A stretch of DNA of 44,702 nt from Eubacterium sp. UBA3279 (GTDB lineage Bacteria; Bacillota; Clostridia; Lachnospirales; Lachnospiraceae). Location: the NCBI GenBank assembly GCA_002361775.1, contig DETV01000073.1, forward strand, positions 1 to 44,702, written 5' to 3'. Positions 1 to 7,495 of this stretch are shown here, one piece after another. The translations under genes were made by a program, and so were the position numbers. How positions within the stretch are numbered: the first letter of the stretch is position 1; each line of letters starts with the position of its first letter. Below the pieces are notes generated by a model. That model made no database searches and was not told the DNA's origin. It worked only from the letters and a program-made list of their open reading frames with translations.

Positions 1-2
1 CC

Positions 3-179
3 ATCAAGGTGCGTAAGCTCCTGATCACCGCCGGCGTGTATGAATCTGCTCTTGCCGATCAGGTTCAAGAAGTATTCGCTACTCACAGAAAATCTGGTCT
101 GACACACACAGAAGCTATCGCTTTAACGATGAGAGATGCAGCTTATTATGGAACCAGAGCCAAAACAATACGTGTATAA
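3..179 (+). CDS. Helix-turn-helix protein, 5' end outside window (partial)
   Basis: Only the last 58 residues are in the window; the frame is open to the left edge and stops at TAA 177-179. The segment VRKLLITAGVY almost repeats VRKILITAGVY of the next gene, so the two are tandem paralogues with a recognition helix of a helix-turn-helix domain at the start of what is visible. After that the similarity fades and this copy ends about 60 residues before the end of the next one. DNA binding is inferred from the helix-turn-helix pattern. The first 50 bases are richer in GC than the surroundings. The gene could be intact or a remnant; the missing 5' part decides. Confidence 0.55.
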   Translation: MKVRKLLITAGVYESALADQVQEVFATHRKSGLTHTEAIALTMRDAAYYGTRAKTIRV

Positions 180-194
180 GGAAGAGTAAATAGG

Positions 195-665
195 ATGTCA
201 AGACCGAGAAAGAATCCAGATTACAATGCTGAGATGATTATGAATGAATTTTTAAAGGATATGGCGGAATACTATGAGAAATCACCGCAAGCCTCTCTTC
301 GTGATGTGGCAGCGGAGTTTGATGTCACATTGTTGAAGGTACGGAAAATATTGATAACAGCCGGTGTGTATTCTACAGATATTTCTAATGAAATTCAGGA
401 GCTGGAAGAACAGGGAAGAACCATAGAGGAGATTATGGATACTACAGGATTGAGCAGAGCATCGGTTCATTCCTATCTCCCTTACAAAAAGGGAATTTAT
501 AATGCCAGAGAAGTAAGTCTTGATGCTGAGCGTTCCAGAAAGTACCGACAGAGGAAGTTGGCTGTGTTAAGATTAGCGGAAAACAGGAGAGCAAAAGACC
601 TGGGGACGTTTGGGGCATCGTATCTGTATCCGATTTTCCTTCGTTTTGGAGTGAAATCTCGTTGA
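195..665 (+). CDS. Putative DNA-binding protein with two helix-turn-helix motifs
   Basis: The protein has 156 residues. It shows two probable helix-turn-helix segments: residues about 33-57 (LRDVAAEFDVTLLKVRKILI) and about 75-97 (IEEIMDTTGLSRASVHSYLP), followed by a basic stretch (ERSRKYRQRK, 112-121). This pattern resembles small regulators found on mobile elements and in accessory regions of Lachnospiraceae; the exact family is not recognised. The start follows a GGAAGAG-like ribosome site. It is a tandem paralogue of the partial gene at 3-179, 15 bases upstream. The last 30 residues (from about 128) lose the charged helical character and look unrelated to the rest, which suggests that the C-terminus was replaced or frameshifted. 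The promoter of the following nuclease gene overlaps its stop codon. Confidence 0.6.
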   Translation: MSRPRKNPDYNAEMIMNEFLKDMAEYYEKSPQASLRDVAAEFDVTLLKVRKILITAGVYSTDISNEIQELEEQGRTIEEIMDTTGLSRASVHSYLPYKKGIYNAREVSLDAERSRKYRQRKLAVLRLAENRRAKDLGTFGASYLYPIFLRFGVKSR

Positions 666-690
666 GTAAAACCTGAAGTTATGTTATACT
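662..690 (+). promoter_or_regulatory. Sigma-A type promoter of the Rpn-type nuclease gene
   Basis: The -35 box TTGAGT (662-667) and -10 box TATACT (685-690) are 17 bases apart, so each differs from consensus by one base. Transcription should begin near 697, which is the first base of the 14-bp inverted repeat arm. Confidence 0.65.
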
Positions 691-696
691 TTTTCC

Positions 697-710
697 ATAG
701 GATTCCTCTG
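697..710 (+). repeat. Left arm of 14-bp perfect inverted repeat
   Basis: ATAGGATTCCTCTG here is exactly the reverse complement of CAGAGGAATCCTAT at 1739-1752. The two arms bracket the nuclease gene and its 3' hairpins. Extending either arm outward gives no further match, and no target-site duplication is visible. Confidence 0.7.
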
Positions 711-726
711 TAGAACAGGAGGAAAC

Positions 727-1611
727 ATGAAGAGACGAAAAACATTACAGGACCTGACGATTAAGGATAACTTTCTTTTCGGAGCAGTGATGCGGGTGGA
801 AGAGAATTGCAAAGGTTTTTTGGAGATGGTACTGGGATTTCCCATTGCCCGTGTGGTGGTGAGTAAGGAAAAGAGTATCATTTACCATCCGGAATATAAG
901 GGAGTCCGCCTGGATATTTATGCAGAGGATGAGAACCATACCCATTACAATGTGGAGATGCAGGTAAGGAAGAAAAGATCCCTGGGAAAGAGAAGCCGTT
1001 ATTATCACAGCCAGATGGTGATGGAATACCTGGAGAGCGGAGAAGAGTACGAAACCATTCCGGATACCTTTGTGATCTTTGTATGCGATTTCGATCCCTT
1101 TGGACAGGGGCTTTACTGCTACACATTTAAAAATGAATGCCAGGAAGACAGGAAAGTGAAGCTAGAGGATGGTAGCTGTACCATCTTCCTGAACACTCGG
1201 GGAAGAAATGAAACAGAAGTGCCGGAGGGACTTGTCAGGTTTCTGAAGTTTGTAACGGCTGATCTGGAAGAAAGCGAAGATGATTTCCAGGATGAACTGG
1301 TCCGACAGTTCCAGGAGACCATCCGCAGGATTAAGACGGACCGTGAGATGGGAGAGCGCTATATGATTTTCGAAGAGATGTTGAAAGAAGAAAAGCAGGA
1401 AGGAAAGCAGGAAGGCAGATTAGAAGCAAAAAAAGAGGATATTTTCGAACTTCTGGAAGAGCTGGGAGAGATTCCAAAGGAGCTACGGGATAAAATCGGA
1501 AAGCTGGATGATATTACAAAGCTGAAGATTTTACTTAAGAAGGCTGCCAGGGTTGATTCTATATCCGTTTTTGAAAAAGAGACAGAAGATTATTTCAATT
1601 CGGAAAAGTAA
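727..1611 (+). CDS. Rpn family PD-(D/E)XK nuclease / putative transposase
   Basis: The 294-residue protein starts at ATG 727 after a very strong AGGAGGAA site. It matches the Rpn/PDDEXK_2 family (recombination-promoting nucleases, long annotated as putative transposases). The N-terminal opening (LTIKDNFLFGAVM) is typical. The nuclease core is at about residues 55-85: the motif RLDIYAED supplies the acidic residue and YNVEMQ supplies the E-x-Q half of the PD-(D/E)XK site. The C-terminal third is a charged helical segment with KQEGKQEGRLEA, as is common in this family. Members act on DNA and raise recombination; the cellular role is poorly known. The start codon lies just downstream of a hairpin that covers its ribosome site. 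The gene sits inside a 14-bp inverted repeat, next to other accessory genes. Confidence 0.85.
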   Translation: MKRRKTLQDLTIKDNFLFGAVMRVEENCKGFLEMVLGFPIARVVVSKEKSIIYHPEYKGVRLDIYAEDENHTHYNVEMQVRKKRSLGKRSRYYHSQMVMEYLESGEEYETIPDTFVIFVCDFDPFGQGLYCYTFKNECQEDRKVKLEDGSCTIFLNTRGRNETEVPEGLVRFLKFVTADLEESEDDFQDELVRQFQETIRRIKTDREMGERYMIFEEMLKEEKQEGKQEGRLEAKKEDIFELLEELGEIPKELRDKIGKLDDITKLKILLKKAARVDSISVFEKETEDYFNSEK

Positions 1612-1711
1612 AATACGGCGGTATTTTGATTACCGGAACATATCTGCCCCATGCCGCTACGGCATGGGGATCATTAAAACTCTTAGAAAGAGTGTCTTAC
1701 TGATTCAGTAA
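1610..1711 (+). repeat. Cluster of four short perfect hairpins
   Basis: Four consecutive perfect palindromes follow the nuclease stop codon. They are AAAATAC-ggcg-GTATTTT (1610-1627), CCCCATGCCG-cta-CGGCATGGGG (1647-1669), ACTCTT-aga-AAGAGT (1679-1693) and TTACTG-att-CAGTAA (1697-1711). Loops are only 3-4 bases. The first may act as a weak terminator, because its right arm ends in TTTT. The others lack U-tracts. The purpose is unknown. Confidence 0.65.
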
Positions 1712-1738
1712 TTAATTCAAACATAAAGTAAGTAAAAG

Positions 1739-1752
1739 CAGAGGAATCCTAT
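1739..1752 (-). repeat. Right arm of 14-bp perfect inverted repeat
   Basis: CAGAGGAATCCTAT on the plus strand is the exact reverse complement of 697-710. It closes a unit of about 1.06 kb that holds only the nuclease gene and its hairpin cluster. From here to 1847 nothing further is recognised. Confidence 0.7.
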
Positions 1753-1847
1753 TATGTAGAGAATATACATTTTATGAATACGATATTTTGTTTAAAGATA
1801 AATAGAGGAGAGACGTAACGAATACGCTCTATTTTATAAATTATTCC

Positions 1848-1876
1848 TTGTTTTATCCCCCAAAAAAGGTTATAAT
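1848..1876 (+). promoter_or_regulatory. Sigma-A type promoter of the polysaccharide cassette
   Basis: TTGTTT (1848-1853) and a perfect TATAAT (1871-1876) are separated by 17 bases. It is the only good promoter between the nuclease and cpsB. The expected start is near 1883, which gives a leader of about 90 bases. Confidence 0.7.
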
Positions 1877-1889
1877 AAGTAGCTGAAAA

Positions 1890-1954
1890 GGCTGACATTT
1901 TATTACAGGCTCCAGGACAGAACTTTTGTGGAGCTGTTTTGGTGTCGGCTGTTT
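1890..1954 (+). promoter_or_regulatory. Folded leader, possible attenuator upstream of cpsB
   Basis: Two nested stems can form. The inner one is ACAG-g-CTCCA (1905-1914) with TGGAGCTGT (1929-1937), followed by TTT. The outer one is GGCTGACA (1890-1897) with TGTCGGCT (1943-1950) using G-U pairs, followed by GTTTT. Both stems end at short U-runs, as in weak intrinsic terminators. Large polysaccharide operons of Firmicutes are often controlled by processive antitermination (for example LoaP); such control here is only inferred. Confidence 0.4.
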
Positions 1955-1972
1955 TAAAGATAGGAGGGAAAA

Positions 1973-2695
1973 ATGTCAGGATTTTATGATGTACATACCC
2001 ATATTCTTCCCCAGGTAGACGATGGTGCAAAGGATATGGAAGAAACGGTAAAGATACTGGAAAAAGAGTATCAGGATGGAGTAAGAACTATTTTTGCCAC
2101 ACCTCATTACAGAAAAAATATGTTTGAATCTTCTTTGGAAAAGATTCAGCAGCAATATGAGTTGGTAAAAGCGGAAGCTTCCAGAATTTATCCGGATCTC
2201 AGAGTTCTTCTTGGATGTGAATATCATGCCAACATGGATATGGTAGATATGCTGGATAAAGGAGGACGTCCCACCATGGGAGGGACACGCTGTGTTCTTT
2301 CGGAATTTTCAGAAAGATCTGATTTCAGAAAGATTCAAGAAAGATGCTATACCTTGCTTACTCATGGATATGAACCTATTATAGCTCATGCTGAACGTTA
2401 TCCGGCAATTTCAAAAAATATGGATGGGTTGGAGCAATTAGTAGAGATGGGTGTCTATATTCAGATGAATGCAGACAGTATCATAGGAGCAGAAGGTTTT
2501 ACCATGAAGCGTTTTTGCAAAAAAGCTATGAAAAGAAATCTTTTACATTTAATCGGATCAGATGCACATAATATGAAAGACAGATCCCCCTCTATGGGTA
2601 AGTGTGCTGCTTACATAGAGAAGGTGATGGGGAAAGAGTACATGGAAAAGATACTGATTAATAATCCCCGGGAAATTTTTGAGGAAGACAGATAG
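1973..2695 (+). CDS. cpsB: CpsB/CapC family PHP-domain tyrosine phosphatase
   Basis: This 240-residue protein is a manganese-dependent phosphotyrosine phosphatase of the PHP (polymerase and histidinol phosphatase) fold, related to CpsB/Wzb of streptococci and YwqE of Bacillus. The first metal motif is DVHTHILP with Asp16-Asp17-Gly (residues 6-18); further ligands are in CEYHAN (about 83-86), AHAERYP and GSDAHN near the C-terminus. The start follows AGGAGGG. It dephosphorylates the tyrosine kinase CpsD encoded two genes downstream and so tunes polysaccharide length and output. It is first in an apparent six-gene operon; cpsC follows after 9 bases. Confidence 0.9.
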   Translation: MSGFYDVHTHILPQVDDGAKDMEETVKILEKEYQDGVRTIFATPHYRKNMFESSLEKIQQQYELVKAEASRIYPDLRVLLGCEYHANMDMVDMLDKGGRPTMGGTRCVLSEFSERSDFRKIQERCYTLLTHGYEPIIAHAERYPAISKNMDGLEQLVEMGVYIQMNADSIIGAEGFTMKRFCKKAMKRNLLHLIGSDAHNMKDRSPSMGKCAAYIEKVMGKEYMEKILINNPREIFEEDR

Positions 2696-2704
2696 GAGAG
2701 CGAT

Positions 2705-3442
2705 ATGGAACAGAATCAACAGAGAGATGATGAAATTGAAATTGATCTTTGGGAGATATTTTCCCTGCTGATTTCAAAGCTAGGAATTATTATCCTGTCA
2801 GGACTGATTCTGGCACTGGTTGCCATTGTGGGTACAAAGCTTTTTATTACCCCTCAGTATCAGTCAATAACAAAGATGTATGTGTTGACCAAACAGAATA
2901 ATGATACATTGACCAACAGCGATTTGCAGACAAGTACTTTGCTGACGAAGGATTATGCGGAGTTGATCAAAAGCCGGACAGTTACAGAAGCTGTTATTGC
3001 TAAACTGGGACTGGATATGTCTCATGAGGATCTGATTGATAAGATGACAGTGGAAACTACCACAGATACTCGTATTGTTACAATTAAAATTGTAGATGAA
3101 GATCCTTATATGGCAAGAGATATTGCAAATGCTATTCGTGATATTGCAGCAGAACATATTCAGAATGTTATGAATTCCGAAGCGGTAAATGTGGTGGATG
3201 AAGCTAATATTCCGGATAAAAAGTTTAGTCCAAGTACAATGAAAAATGGTATGATTGCCGGTTTGTTAGGATGTTTTCTGGCTGTGGCTATTATTTTGAT
3301 AGCACATATCAGTAATGACACAATCAAGACTTCGGAGGACGTGGAGAGATATCTGGGGCTTAGTACTTTAGGCACCATTCCTTTGAATAAGAATGATGTA
3401 AAATCAAAGAAAAAGAAAATCAAAAACTATAAAAGGAGATAA
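2705..3442 (+). CDS. cpsC: Chain-length determinant / kinase activator (CpsC, Wzz family)
   Basis: The 245-residue protein has the Wzz topology: a short cytoplasmic N-terminus (DEIEIDLWEIFSLL), a membrane helix at about 27-48, an extracellular domain, and a second helix at about 180-201, followed by a basic cytoplasmic tail (KSKKKKIKNYKRR). In Gram-positive systems this protein activates the separate tyrosine kinase CpsD through its cytoplasmic tail and sets polymer length. The proline preceding the second helix (PDKKFSPSTMKN) fits the family. The gene lies between cpsB and cpsD, with 5 bases to the latter. Confidence 0.9.
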   Translation: MEQNQQRDDEIEIDLWEIFSLLISKLGIIILSGLILALVAIVGTKLFITPQYQSITKMYVLTKQNNDTLTNSDLQTSTLLTKDYAELIKSRTVTEAVIAKLGLDMSHEDLIDKMTVETTTDTRIVTIKIVDEDPYMARDIANAIRDIAAEHIQNVMNSEAVNVVDEANIPDKKFSPSTMKNGMIAGLLGCFLAVAIILIAHISNDTIKTSEDVERYLGLSTLGTIPLNKNDVKSKKKKIKNYKRR

Positions 3443-3447
3443 CCGCT

Positions 3448-4140
3448 GTGGTAAATGTGGAGATAAAGACACAGAAGCTGGATTACAGTGGGGCAGAGGC
3501 ATATAAATCTTTGCGTACCAATCTTCAGTTCTGTGGAGAAGATAAAAAAGTAATTGCAATCACCAGTTGTACTTCCAATGAGGGGAAGAGCAGTGTTACC
3601 ATGAATTTGGCTGTATCACTGGCAGAAGCTGGAAAGAAAGTTATTTTAATTGATGCGGATTTACGTAAATCTGTGCTTGTGGGAAGAACAAAGGTAAAGG
3701 AATCTATAAAAGGTCTTACCCATTATCTTTCCAAGCAGGCTGCGCTGATTGAAGTGATCTGTGCTACTAATGTAAAAAATATGCATATTGTGTATGCGGG
3801 ACCGGTTCCCCCAAATCCAGCCGAACTTTTAGGTGGAAAGTATTTTCGGGAATTATTGTCTTCTTTGAGAAAAGTTTATGATTATATTCTGGTGGATACT
3901 CCTCCGCTGGGAAGTGTAATTGACAGTGCGATCATTGCCGAAGAATGTGATGGTTCCATTATGGTTATAGAGACTGGTGTGATCAGTTATCGGTTTGCCC
4001 AGGATGTAAAGAGCCAGTTAGAAAAAAGTAATTGTCCTATTCTTGGAGTAGTAATAAATAAAGTGGATATGTCTAAACAAGGTTATTACGGTAAATATTA
4101 TGGAAAATATTACGGAAAATACGGAAATGAGGACAAATAG
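3448..4140 (+). CDS. cpsD: CpsD-type BY-kinase (bacterial tyrosine autokinase)
   Basis: The 230-residue protein starts at GTG 3448, nine bases after AAAGGAG. It is a P-loop BY-kinase. The Walker A motif is SCTSNEGKSS with Lys47, the A' motif is VILIDADLRK and the Walker B motif is YILVDTPP. The C-terminal tail is a tyrosine cluster made of a repeated YYGK unit, the usual autophosphorylation sites that CpsB removes. It needs CpsC for activity and links polymer synthesis to wall attachment. Family and operon position agree, so the call is firm; the polymer made is not known. Confidence 0.92.
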   Translation: MVNVEIKTQKLDYSGAEAYKSLRTNLQFCGEDKKVIAITSCTSNEGKSSVTMNLAVSLAEAGKKVILIDADLRKSVLVGRTKVKESIKGLTHYLSKQAALIEVICATNVKNMHIVYAGPVPPNPAELLGGKYFRELLSSLRKVYDYILVDTPPLGSVIDSAIIAEECDGSIMVIETGVISYRFAQDVKSQLEKSNCPILGVVINKVDMSKQGYYGKYYGKYYGKYGNEDK

Positions 4141-4163
4141 ATCCAGGGAATAGGGAGGAATAT

Positions 4164-4919
4164 ATGAAAAAAAGTATTTTGGTCTTAATGGTAGTTGCTT
4201 GTGTGGCTTTAGGAGCAGTTACCGTTGTGATTGGTTTTTCAGAGGATAAAAAGTCTCCGGAGATACAGTTTCAGAATAATGAGATTATATTTACTCCGGG
4301 CGATGATTATTCAGGATTGTTGGAAGGTGTTACAGCTACCGACAATCGAGATGGAGATGTGACTCAGAGTCTTGTGGTGGAGAGTGTATATCCCAATGAT
4401 GATGGAGAGACGGCAACGGTTGTTTATGTGGCCAGAGATAAAGAAAATAATATCGGAAAAGCTAATAAAATTGTCAAGTATCAGAACAACAGTACAGCAG
4501 CTTCTTCAACAGAAGAGGAAGAAACGGATGACACAACAGAGCTTTCTCCCACAGAAGGAGTTGTAACCCCTTCCCCGTCTCCAGTGCCGGAGACGACGGA
4601 TCAGACTTCTTCTTTGGAAAATACGGAAGATAATGAGGAGGCAGACCCGGAAGAGGAGGATTTGCCAGAAGGAAGTCCACGAATTAAATTAACTACAGAC
4701 AGTGTAACTATCAAAAAGGGAGAATCTGTAAATCGTATTTCTTATGTGGAGAGTATCACAGATGATGTGGATTCCCGAGAATCTCTTTATAGACAGATTC
4801 AAATTGGCGGTGATGATTTGGATGTAAACACCAGAGGAACTTATGAATTGATTTATTATGTGGTAGATTCTTCAGGAAACCGATCCAATGAAGCAAAATT
4901 GACAATCACTGTAGAATAA
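4164..4919 (+). CDS. Membrane-anchored protein with two Ig-like (DUF5011-type) domains
   Basis: The 251-residue protein begins with a basic start and a hydrophobic helix (residues about 4-25) with no clear cleavage site, so it is probably anchored outside the membrane. Residues about 30-110 resemble a DUF5011-like Ig fold (VTATDNRDGDVT and VVYVARDKENN). Residues about 111-168 are a Ser/Thr/Glu/Pro-rich linker. Residues about 169-251 form a second domain of the same type (ELIYYVVDSSGNRSN). The gene sits 23 bases after cpsD and before the priming transferase, so it is probably a surface component of the polysaccharide machinery. Its function is not known. A plus-frame ORF inside it is only a shadow. 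Confidence 0.7.
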   Translation: MKKSILVLMVVACVALGAVTVVIGFSEDKKSPEIQFQNNEIIFTPGDDYSGLLEGVTATDNRDGDVTQSLVVESVYPNDDGETATVVYVARDKENNIGKANKIVKYQNNSTAASSTEEEETDDTTELSPTEGVVTPSPSPVPETTDQTSSLENTEDNEEADPEEEDLPEGSPRIKLTTDSVTIKKGESVNRISYVESITDDVDSRESLYRQIQIGGDDLDVNTRGTYELIYYVVDSSGNRSNEAKLTITVE

Positions 4920-4953
4920 ATGATGTATTAGAAGTAGTAAGTGGTGTAAGAGT

Positions 4954-6366
4954 ATGTATCAAAGACAAAAGGGAAGCTTTTATAAGCATTTCGATTTTTT
5001 GATTTTGGATTTTATCGTATTGGAAGTTGCGTATGCATTATCACATATGATAAAGCATGGAGTGCTGAATCCTTTTGAAGATTCTAATTTTCTGGTGATG
5101 GCGGGTGTTTTACTGTTAATTCAGTTTATGGTAGTTGTTTTTGGAGAATATTATAAAGATATTTTACGCAGAGGCTATCTTGTTGAATTAAAAAAGGTTA
5201 TTGTTCAGAATACTATTGTATTGGCAGTGACATTCTCATTTATGTTTATAACAAAACTGCAGCCTATGTACTCCCGTATGGTGTTTGTTCAATTATGGGG
5301 AATCAGTATTGTGCTGATGTATGGAGAGCGTTTGATATGGAAACGTCTGGTGCGGAACAAGATGCGAAACAGTGATGAGCGTTCTCGTATGTTGGTCATC
5401 AGTGATGAAAATGTATTGGCTCAGTGTATCCAGCAATTGAAGGAAAAGAGATATCAATCGTTTAAGGTCATTGGAGCAGTGGCATATGATGCACAGATGA
5501 AAGGGAGTCAGGTAAATGATGTTCCGGTAGTGGCTGATTGGGATGAGATTTTTGAATATGCAAAAACGCAGGTGGTTGATGAAGTGTTTCTGAATATTTG
5601 TGTTCCGGAGGAAATTCAGAAAAATATCACAGGTCGATTTCTGGAAATGGGAATTGCTGTACATATTAATCTTAATTGGAATCAAAGCGAACTTCCCAAT
5701 AAAGTGGTAGAAAAATTGGGAGAATGTTGCGTTTTGACCACAAGTATTCAAACAGCTACTACATATCAGGTATTTATAAAAAGAGCCATGGATATTGTTG
5801 GAGGATTAATTGGTCTTTTCTTTACCGGAATTTTATGTGTTTTTCTTGGGCCAATTATCTATTTGCAATCGCCGGGACCTATTTTCTTTTCTCAGATCCG
5901 TGTGGGAAGAAATGGAAGAAAGTTTAGAATATATAAGTTTCGTTCCATGTATATGGATGCAGAAGAGAGAAAAAAGGAATTGATGTCTCAGAATAAAATG
6001 AATGGTCTTATGTTTAAAATGGATGATGATCCCCGTATTTTTCCAGCAGGGAAAATAATACGAAAGTTATCATTAGATGAATTTCCACAATTTTGGAACG
6101 TATTGAAAGGGGATATGAGCCTGGTTGGAACCAGACCGCCTACAGTGGATGAGTTTGAACAGTATGAGGCTCATCACAAAGTAAGACTGGCAATTAAACC
6201 AGGACTTACCGGTATGTGGCAGGTCAGCGGGAGGAGTAATATTACAGATTTTGAAGAAGTAGTAAAGTTGGATAATAAGTATATTGCAGAATGGAATTTA
6301 CGGTTGGATCTTAAGATTCTTTGCAGAACGGTAGCAGTGGTTTTGGGCAGTGAAGGATCTGTTTGA
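4954..6366 (+). CDS. Undecaprenyl-phosphate glycosyl-1-phosphate transferase (priming enzyme)
   Basis: The 470-residue protein is a polyisoprenyl-phosphate hexose-1-phosphate transferase of the CpsE/WbaP type. It has four N-terminal membrane helices (about residues 13-125), a nucleotide-binding-like middle domain (about 145-260), then a fifth hydrophobic segment and the catalytic sugar-transferase domain (PF02397, about 277-465) with KRAMDIVGG, FRSMYMDAEER, DEFPQFWNVLKGDMSLVGTRPP and GLTGMWQVSGRS. It loads the first sugar phosphate onto the lipid carrier at the inner face of the membrane. The sugar cannot be told from sequence. The ribosome site is weak. It is the only sugar-transferring enzyme in the operon. 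Confidence 0.9.
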   Translation: MYQRQKGSFYKHFDFLILDFIVLEVAYALSHMIKHGVLNPFEDSNFLVMAGVLLLIQFMVVVFGEYYKDILRRGYLVELKKVIVQNTIVLAVTFSFMFITKLQPMYSRMVFVQLWGISIVLMYGERLIWKRLVRNKMRNSDERSRMLVISDENVLAQCIQQLKEKRYQSFKVIGAVAYDAQMKGSQVNDVPVVADWDEIFEYAKTQVVDEVFLNICVPEEIQKNITGRFLEMGIAVHINLNWNQSELPNKVVEKLGECCVLTTSIQTATTYQVFIKRAMDIVGGLIGLFFTGILCVFLGPIIYLQSPGPIFFSQIRVGRNGRKFRIYKFRSMYMDAEERKKELMSQNKMNGLMFKMDDDPRIFPAGKIIRKLSLDEFPQFWNVLKGDMSLVGTRPPTVDEFEQYEAHHKVRLAIKPGLTGMWQVSGRSNITDFEEVVKLDNKYIAEWNLRLDLKILCRTVAVVLGSEGSV

Positions 6367-6404
6367 GAGAAACAGATGGAATGGAAAGATAAGAGGAGTT
6401 ACTT

Positions 6405-7478
6405 ATGAAAAAACGTATGTCAAAGAAAAAGAAGATTATTCTTGGAGTTGTTGGTGTTGTTTTATTTCTGTTGATTGCGGCGGGAATTACTGTTTATGCT
6501 GTAACCCACAGTTTCTACAAGTCCAGTAATTATATGGCGGATGAAGACGCAATGAAAAATTATACTAACAAAGACGAGAAAGTGGAAGAGGTTGATCCGG
6601 AAAATGCACAGGGTGAGATTTTGACTGACGAGCAGCAGCAGGAATTAGATGCGAAAATCGCTGAATTTTCAGATGCAGAACCCATAACCAATGACGGCGA
6701 TGTTTATAATGTGTTGCTTATCGGAGTAGACAGGAGAGATAAATCCTGGGCAGGTAATTCTGACAGTATGATTTTGATGTCATTAAATTATAAAAAAGAA
6801 CAGATCAGTATGATTTCGCTGATGCGGGATACTTATGTAAATATTCCTGGTATTGGTATGAGAAAGCTGAATGCGGCTCATGCAAATGGAGCAGGTCCTC
6901 TTCTTCTGGAAACAGTTACAGAAAATTACAAGATTCAGGTGGATCGGTATGTTTCTGTAGATTTTAACAGTATGATTGATATCATTGATAAAGTTGGCGG
7001 TGTAGAACTGACGTTATCAGCAGAAGAAGTTCGTGTAGCCAATAATTATATTACAGAAATGTGCAGACTCAAGAATCTGGAACCGACCAATTACTTTTTT
7101 ATTCAAGAAGGTACAAAAACCTGTTCCGGCATTCAGGCAGTTGCCTATGCAAGAATTCGTTATGTGGGTCATGCGGATTATCAGAGAACAGAGCGTCAGA
7201 GAACAGTATTGACAAAGGTTATGGAAAAATTGAAAGGAATGAGTCTTACAGATCTGTATAGTTTTGTAGAAGATGTCCTTCCTTTGGTTACTCATAATAT
7301 TCCGGAAGATGAAATGTGGTCTCTGTTGGCAAAATCACCTTCTTTGTTCCAGTATAAACTGGTAAAAGACAGAATTCCTTATGATGATATGTATAAAGTG
7401 GTTTATGTAAAACGACAGGATATGTTAGTTCCGGATTGGGAACCTACAATAGCGAAGCTGAAAGAAACATTATATTGA
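6405..7478 (+). CDS. LytR-CpsA-Psr (LCP) family glycopolymer ligase
   Basis: The 357-residue protein has a basic start (KKRMSKKKK), one membrane helix (about 11-33) and an extracellular LCP domain (about 95-255). LCP hallmarks are VLLIGVDRRD, the acidic NSDSMI, MISLMRDTYVNIPG with its arginine, KLNAAHANG and the DYQRTERQR segment. LCP enzymes move lipid-linked glycopolymers to the peptidoglycan. It closes the operon that begins with cpsB, 38 bases after the priming transferase, and is followed by a strong terminator. Priming and ligation therefore frame the cassette, while the chain-building genes must lie elsewhere. Confidence 0.9.
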   Translation: MKKRMSKKKKIILGVVGVVLFLLIAAGITVYAVTHSFYKSSNYMADEDAMKNYTNKDEKVEEVDPENAQGEILTDEQQQELDAKIAEFSDAEPITNDGDVYNVLLIGVDRRDKSWAGNSDSMILMSLNYKKEQISMISLMRDTYVNIPGIGMRKLNAAHANGAGPLLLETVTENYKIQVDRYVSVDFNSMIDIIDKVGGVELTLSAEEVRVANNYITEMCRLKNLEPTNYFFIQEGTKTCSGIQAVAYARIRYVGHADYQRTERQRTVLTKVMEKLKGMSLTDLYSFVEDVLPLVTHNIPEDEMWSLLAKSPSLFQYKLVKDRIPYDDMYKVVYVKRQDMLVPDWEPTIAKLKETLY

Positions 7479-7495
7479 TAATCTGGTTATTCCCT

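Noticed and set aside
697..1752. Complete insertion sequence
   Set aside because: The repeat arms are not at gene-like IS distances with a target duplication, and the Rpn protein is a nuclease family that is not proven to transpose; it is reported as a possible unit only.
4372..4566. Plus-frame ORF inside the Ig-like gene
   Set aside because: It lies fully within a better-supported gene in another frame and has no ribosome site.
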